A stretch of DNA of 64,000 bases from Halichondria panicea (Eukaryota; Porifera; Demospongiae; Suberitida; Halichondriidae). The DNA lies in contig NC_087392.1 in the NCBI RefSeq assembly GCF_963675165.1, forward strand, positions 5,339,442 to 5,403,441. The letters run 5' to 3'. A model generated the notes under the pieces. The model was given only the letters and a program-made list of their open reading frames with translations, searched no databases and had not been told where the DNA came from. Position numbers and translations under genes: made by a program. Position 1 is the stretch's first letter, and each line of letters begins with the position of its first letter. Of the stretch, positions 48,424 through 64,000 are shown piece after piece.

Positions 48424-51400
48424 CATGTCGGCCCTGATTGACCCTGAGTGACCTCTCCACCACGCCCCTGTACAACGTTCATTGAGTCTCCGTCAGCTGA
48501 CAATGCTCCGTACTGGATACCTTGGCCGAGAGCTGACTCAGCACTTGTGACTTGAGCCTCCGCAGTGTGAAGGGTGTCATGATCTGCTTGGCCTGTCTCA
48601 CTTGCTCCTGGTAGTAGGCACCCGACTCGTCCACTCTCTGTGGGATGTGTGTGTGTGTGTGTGTGTGTGGGGGGGGGGGGCAGTGTGTGTGTGTGTGTGT
48701 GGGGGGGGGGCAGTGTGTGTGTGTGTGTGTGTGTGGGGGGGGGCAGTGTTGTAAGAACTGTGAACTGTACAGGGGAAAGCAGCAAATTTTGGCTTAAAAA
48801 TTTTTGTGAGCTGAAAAACACACCGGACAACCCAAATTCAAGTTCTGGTCATTCCAAATGACTCAATGGCAACCTCCTATCCAATCACTCACCCTAGCTC
48901 TAGAGAAGGTGTTTCTGATTTGAGCAGAGAACTGTTTGAAAGGAATAACGAAACTGAGTAGAGACATGAGCTCCAGCAGGTTGTTCTGTAGTGGAGTCCC
49001 CGTGAGCAGGAGTCTCCTCTTAGCCTGTAGCAATACCACAGGATTGTGTGAGTCACTGGGACAAGGTTTGAGCATGACAGGGCCAGTACAGAGACTTGCT
49101 GTACAACTAACACAAGCACTACAGGCACAAAGACATCATAATCATTACACTCTTCAGTACTGCAAGTCTCTACATGTGATCACCCACTGCATATATTTAC
49201 TAACTCTCCACAACATCAAACACACTTTAAGTACGTGCACACGCTCAATACTACCAGCCTTGCACAGAAGCACACTTATGTGTTTGTGAGCATACCTGTA
49301 TTTTCATGAGGTGTGTGTATCGCAGTGAGTTCATGTTCTTGAGCATGTGTCCCTCGTCCAGTACGAGACAGTCTAGAGAGAGCTTCCTAAAGAACTTCCT
49401 GTCCTCAGCCTGACCTATACACACATTGTACCTGCATGGGGACACAGGGATAGACCATAACTGAGGCATTGAGTGAACAGATTCAACTGTGTGCATGAGA
49501 TCTATAGCAGTTGTGTAGAAATGCTCACAGCAGATGCACACATTGTACCTACAGCTATGTAGGTCAGGTTAACACAAATGTCAACAGTCTTATAGTTAGA
49601 ACCACAGGATTAACCAGAGTAAAATATTAAATTAGTGACAGTACATACGTTGTGAGGATGACATCAAAGTTATCACGATTGGAAAGGATCTCATATCTCA
49701 TCTGAGACCTGTCCTGTTGGGAACCTGCAGTGAATCGTACACAAGTCAGTCCCTTCACATAGAGCAAACACCATACACTGTGTAGATGACATGCTCTAGT
49801 GAGAGCAGTACTGTACACACAAGCACTCACCCCAGTACGCTATGACTGTCATGGCTGGACACCACACCTCAAACTCACGAACCCGATTGTCTACAAGGGA
49901 AAGAAATATCTGGTGAAAATTGCAATACATATACAGTACAGAGTCTGGTAATACAATCATGTTACTCTGAGACCACTTGGTAAAGGTCAGCAGTGTTTAG
50001 TTAATACTGCACTTTACTACTATGGTTCGGGGATTCTTTCAACTGCCGAATTCTGTGGCCAAAAAATGATAAATAATAGTACTTGACGTAAATTTGAAAG
50101 ATGTCTTTCAGAAAATAGATCAACGGTACTAAGATGCTCAACTACCTCTCTCCCCTCTCCCCCCTCCCCGTTTAATTAATGGATCAGGGACTCCTCCTTC
50201 AGTTGCCATTACTTGAATTCCGTGGATCCAATTTAACGATTTTATGAAAGCTTACCCAAAAATGTGAGAGATAAAAGCGTTAGATTAGATGATAGGGCCG
50301 AAAATAAATTTTAATTTTAATAATCCCCTACAACAGAGCTTATCTGAAGAGCTTTCCCTAGTGAGTACCTAGAGTGGAGGAGGGGACCACGACAAGGAAG
50401 TGACCACTGGAGCCCAGCTGATAGAGGTGGGACAGGAACGATATCGCCTCCACTGTCTTACCAAGACCCTGCATTGGAGGGAGGAGACTGTTGAACACAC
50501 TGGATTAGTGTGGAGCATTGCTTTAATAATATTGTTAGCAAATCTGGTGGCAAAATTGACAAACCACAATAGACTGGGTGTTGCCCTCAGGCATACTGAA
50601 AACACGCAGGAAACTTTGATGACTATTTTAATGCCTTTATAAAAGTAGAGAAGTATTATTTTCCCTCACAAAGTGGAAGTGGTAACAGTCTACAAAGGGG
50701 AAGGGGGCACTCCCACTACCACCCTCATTAAAAGTAAGTAAGCTGTGCTTAATTTTTATGCAAAACAAGAAAACACGGATTGATTTATATTATGGGCGAA
50801 ATAATAGAAGGGGGTCAACACAAGCTCTCTTCCTAGAACTAACTACAGCCACACAGTAATTACTCCAATACACACACAACTGTGGCTGGTCTAGACAACA
50901 CATCTGATTCCCCTAACCCTCATGCATTGGAGAGTACACACTAGGAGACTGGCTCACCATTTCATCAGCCAGTATTGCATTGAGGTCTTGAGAGTGTAGC
51001 AGGACCAACCAGTTGAGACCAAGCAATTGATACTCCTTCAACTGAACACTGCACATGCAGGGACAACAAGTACTGCCACCTCACTCTATACACTATACAC
51101 CTGACCCCCTCAACACTGCCACCTCACTCTATACACTATACACCTGACCCCTCAACACTGCCACCTCACTCTATACACTATACACCTGACCCCCTCAACA
51201 CTGCCACCTCACTCTATACACTATACACCTGACCCCCTCAACACTGCCACCTCACTCTATACACTATACACCTGACCCCCTCAACACTGCCACCTCACTC
51301 TATACACTATACACCTGACCCCCTCAACACTGCCACCTCACTCTATACACTATACACCTGACCCCCTCAACACCGCCACCTCACTCTATACACTATACAC

Positions 51401-52922
51401 CTGACCCTCTCAACACTGCCACTTCACTCTATACACTATACACCTGACCCCCTGAACACTGCCACCTCACTCTATACACTATACACCTGACCCCCTCAAC
51501 ACTGCCACCTCACTCTATACACTATACACCTGACCCCCTCAACACTGCCACCTCACTCTATACACTATACACCTGACCCCCTCAACACTGCCACCTCACT
51601 CTATACACTATACACCTGACCCCCTCAACACTGCCACCTCACTCTATACACTATACACCTGACCCCCTCAACACTGCCACCTCACTCTATACACTATATA
51701 CCTGACCCCCTCAACACTGAGTGTCCATTACACTATTTCATACAACGTGCAATAGACTTGTTAGTGCTTGACTGCTCACCTTGGGTTCATAACAGCAGGT
51801 TGTGCCGAGTACACCACATCATCTCCAGTAGTACTCACACACTATAAAAGCAATGACAATAGAGTGGATATTTCACAACCAGTAGCTACAATACAGAAGC
51901 TTTCCCTCGGCTGCTAAAGATACGTACCTCTGAGTTTTGCAGGTGAGAGAACTTGTCTTGGATGGAGGTGGAGATGGTCCTGCATTGAGCCAGTAGTCTA
52001 ACAAGAACCTTCCTCTCTGCCAGTAGTGTCAGACAGCCCTCCAGCAACTAGGGGGTGGGGGACAGTCAAAGCAGGCTCTAGATTATAGATGGAGGGAGAC
52101 CTACCTGTTCACTAAGACCCTTCTTTGCAACAAGAGCCTCCACCTACAGTACAAATACACACACATTACTAATGCATATACGTACACTAAACACAAAGGA
52201 CACAATAAAGTAGTTTATCAAAGACCTCGATTATTAAATAATAGTAGCCATGAAGATGATCTCTTACCAAATGCTTCCAGGTTTCAAAGGGTCGGTGTTT
52301 GTCAATCAGTTTAGCCTTGGTAACAGAGCAGCGTGGAATATCACACAGCTCATCCAGGGAGGAATCATTCATAAACTTGAGGATTGACTTCTTCTGTTTG
52401 ACGGAATAACCATCTTCCTCTGATTCTGACCCACTGTACTCATCACGATAACTATCAGTCAACTCCACCACATCAGCAGTAGTCTCACAAGGCTGTACAC
52501 TTTGTTTGGTTTCCATTGACGACAACTTTGTTTTTGATGAACTACGATCATCATCACTATCGCTACTTTCTATTAATATTCTTTTCTTGACCTTCTTACA
52601 GTTTCTAGCGGCTTCACTGTGCATTTTAATTTCTTTTGAATCGTTTGTAATCTTGCTTTTCTGAAATGCAAACTTCTGGAGCTTTCTTCTTGAGCTGCTA
52701 AGCCATTCTGATGATTCTTTGAGCTCCATTGCACGAGGTCTATCATTGCTGGAGGGTACATCTGAGTCACTGTCACTCTGTATGTACACTGAGCGTCTAG
52801 GGCAGCACCAAATCTTCTAGGAGAGGTGTGTTCCTCAACTGCAGGGACTGTCAGAGAGGGGAGGAGGGAGGAGGGGGTTTCTGGGATTACCTCTTTTGAG
52901 GTTTCCACAGGAGGACTCACAT
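48424..52922 (-). pseudogene. SMARCAD1-like: SMARCAD1-like copy B: exons a-k, C-terminal half missing
   Basis: Exons: a 52268-52922, b 52105-52143, c 51928-52047, d 51780-51841, e 50958-51048, f 50369-50468, g 49831-49890, h 49649-49724, i 49296-49431, j 48893-49024, k 48424-48637. Exon a has lost about 240 bp after HTSPRRFG (near 52800) and the deletion shifts frame. Exon g has TGG to CGG in DNW. Exons b-k are otherwise open, with GLGKT, DEGH and [11 protein letters not shown]. Exons l-q are absent; to the left lie K5 and the inverted copy C. Upstream of exon a a TATGCCTCGG-type element separates it from its flank. Confidence 0.83.
51072..51719. repeat. 43-bp minisatellite, about 15 units, copy B intron d-e
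   Basis: Same unit and position as 38550-39280. One unit lacks one C. The two arrays differ in unit number. Confidence 0.92.
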
Positions 52923-52925
52923 TAT

Positions 52926-53488
52926 TATGCCTCGGTGCGCATGCGCAAGCGAGGTATACGGTAGTGTGTTTGTGTGTCTGTGTGTCTGTCTGTGTGTCTG
53001 TCTGTGTAGACTGCTACAGCTGCTCAAGGATGAATCAAGTGCAAGTAAGAGTTTCTATAGGCTTCTAGTCATGTTTAAATTACTTGGATTTTAATTCGTG
53101 GATTTGCAAAATAATGCTTCTTTCTCGAGTTATGCCTAGTTTTGCTTACTTGGAATGCCATTGCAGTCTTTTCAGAAGAGCACGTAGCCAAACTTGTTTA
53201 CCGAGTGTTACTACTCTACTTAGTAGTTAGCTCTGCACTAGAACGCTAGCTATTGGTAGCTGCAAGAGTGAGAAAGAGAGCTGCAAGGCTCTACTGATGG
53301 CAGCCATTAATTTTACACTTAAACTTTTGGCATCAATCGTTTTTAACAACAATCATGGTCGATCATTACCCACTCTTTGAGTTTGCATGCAGCAAAATAA
53401 TTATTGCAAAAATGTTCAAGCTATTAGTAGCTTTTATGTTATGTAGCTTTGGCATCTCCACCGAGGCATCAGCACCTGCGGTGCTTTC
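52926..53488. mobile_element. TATGCCTCGG-type element at the 5' edge of copy B
   Basis: It starts TATGCCTCGGTGCGCATGCG and ends near CACCGAGGCATCAGCACC...GGTGC, so the ends carry inverted ATGCCTCGGTG. Copy D and fragment E1 lack it between the GGACTCACATT and CTTCTCATTGTCC blocks. The TGTCTGTCTGTGTG run and TTTCTATAGGCTTCTAG resemble the elements at 5938 and 15588. Confidence 0.55.
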
Positions 53489-54494
53489 ATCTTCTCATTG
53501 TCCATTGACTTGATTATAAAGGTTGGGCAAAGGTCTTTGCTCATGATGTGTAAAAGCCTGCCCACTAGATCAGATAAAAGATAAAAGCTGACCAGAAAGT
53601 AAACACAAAGGTGAAATAAGTTGTTCATTTGACCACATCAATACCTTGGCCTATGATACTTTTTACTTCTAGGTGCATGCGCACTTCTGATTGAGTTTCC
53701 TACCTTTCAAGCCTCCTGGTGGATTTTTTAAGATGTCCTCTGTGCATTTCAAGTACCAGTGGTGTATGGAGATGCACTCTCGAGTATAACTATGCATGCA
53801 TGGGGATGCAATCATGCATTTCAATAATCGTCATGATCTGTTATGATTGTGTGGTTTCAAATATATTGTACAATAAAAACTGATTTGATTTGCTTGGAAT
53901 AATAGTTACAAAATCACATATTCTCACTGACAATAAAACACAACACTGATCTGATAATAGATGAGAAGTATACTCAATAGTGTTAAGTTGGGAGGTTCAT
54001 AGTTTGAGATCTTGCTAGAGCCTTCTGTAGGAGACCAGTCACGTCCAATTTATCATCTAGAGAAGGAAACAGTAAAGAACAGTAAATGTAATAGGAGTAC
54101 AGTCAATCAAATACTGTGTACGTTAACTAGGTATCAGTAACAGACATACATGTACATGGAGAAGAATTAGTTCATGTACAGGCAATCTGCTATGATAAAC
54201 TTTTGACATAACGAAAATAACACCTCAGCTAGCTACAATACAGAGTGTCATACAGGGGAAAGGGGGATATCCCTCCTTAGCCCAACCCTCCCCCCCCCCC
54301 TAAAATGTGTTACTAGTTGTATGACTGCATGAGTGTCCATAGCTGGCAATTTTACATACTATCAGGGTATTGAAACAGTTGACCTTTTTTCTTCAAAATT
54401 TTCTGTCCACTTTTCTTATTTCCCCCCTCTACTTCAAAATCCTGTATGACACCCTGCCATACAATACTGTTATAGTGTACACTGTGTGCAGCCA
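53489..54494. repeat. Intergenic spacer between copies B and A, paralogous to 28621-30230
   Basis: A shorter version of the D/E1 spacer (several hundred bp deleted around 53690). No gene is seen. Confidence 0.6.
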
Positions 54495-63985
<9,491 letters not shown>

Positions 63986-64000
63986 CTGCACATGCAGGGA

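Overview
This is eukaryotic, animal-type genomic DNA with spliced genes, GT-AG introns and abundant small DNA transposons. The mix suggests a demosponge, most likely Amphimedon queenslandica or a close relative: compact spliced genes, a DEATH-NACHT-LRR NLR family in tandem, a GABA-B-like receptor, and TATGCCTCG-type interspersed repeats. That organism call is inference; no species marker was tested.

Left end (1-5,645) is ordinary single-copy DNA. It holds the start of a class C (GABA-B-like) receptor running off the left edge (minus), mitochondrial ribosomal protein bL9m (minus), and, divergently from it, a complete 16-exon JADE homologue (plus), the PHD-finger scaffold of the HBO1 histone acetyltransferase complex. 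After 5,645 come small transposons.

The rest (about 7,100-64,000) is a rearranged array of one host gene, a SMARCAD1/Fun30-type SNF2 chromatin remodeler. I name its exons a to q in coding order (a = N-terminal Ser/Asp-rich exon; f = Walker A GLGKT; i = DEGH box; l = the RKATNHPLL-type exon; q = C-terminus). Copies: A (minus, 63,985 to 54,495, exons e-q, open, 5' end beyond the window); B (minus, 52,922 to 48,424, exons a-k); C (plus, 41,008 to 45,991, exons j-p); D (minus, 40,712 to 30,231, all 17 exons but with stops); and scattered fragments E1-E4 between 7,100 and 28,620.

Two unrelated gene families sit antisense inside introns of this host. A protein kinase-coiled coil-Kelch gene lies in the k-l intron of copies A (K3), C (K2) and D (K1), with Kelch-only remnants beside exon k of copy B (K5) and near fragment E4 (K4). 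DEATH-NACHT-LRR NLR genes lie antisense just downstream of exon i in fragments E1 (NLR2), E2 (NLR1) and E3 (NLR0), about 130-150 bp from that exon. The NLR copies all carry lesions (transposon insertions, frameshifts, deletions), whereas K1 and K3 are open. K1 remains open although its host copy D has several stops.

The most notable pattern is therefore a repeated host-plus-passenger module: a chromatin-remodeler gene whose introns carry antisense NLR or kinase-Kelch genes, amplified by tandem and inverted duplication and broken up by DNA transposons. Whether this is functional linkage (co-regulation, antisense transcription) or hitch-hiking cannot be told from sequence alone.
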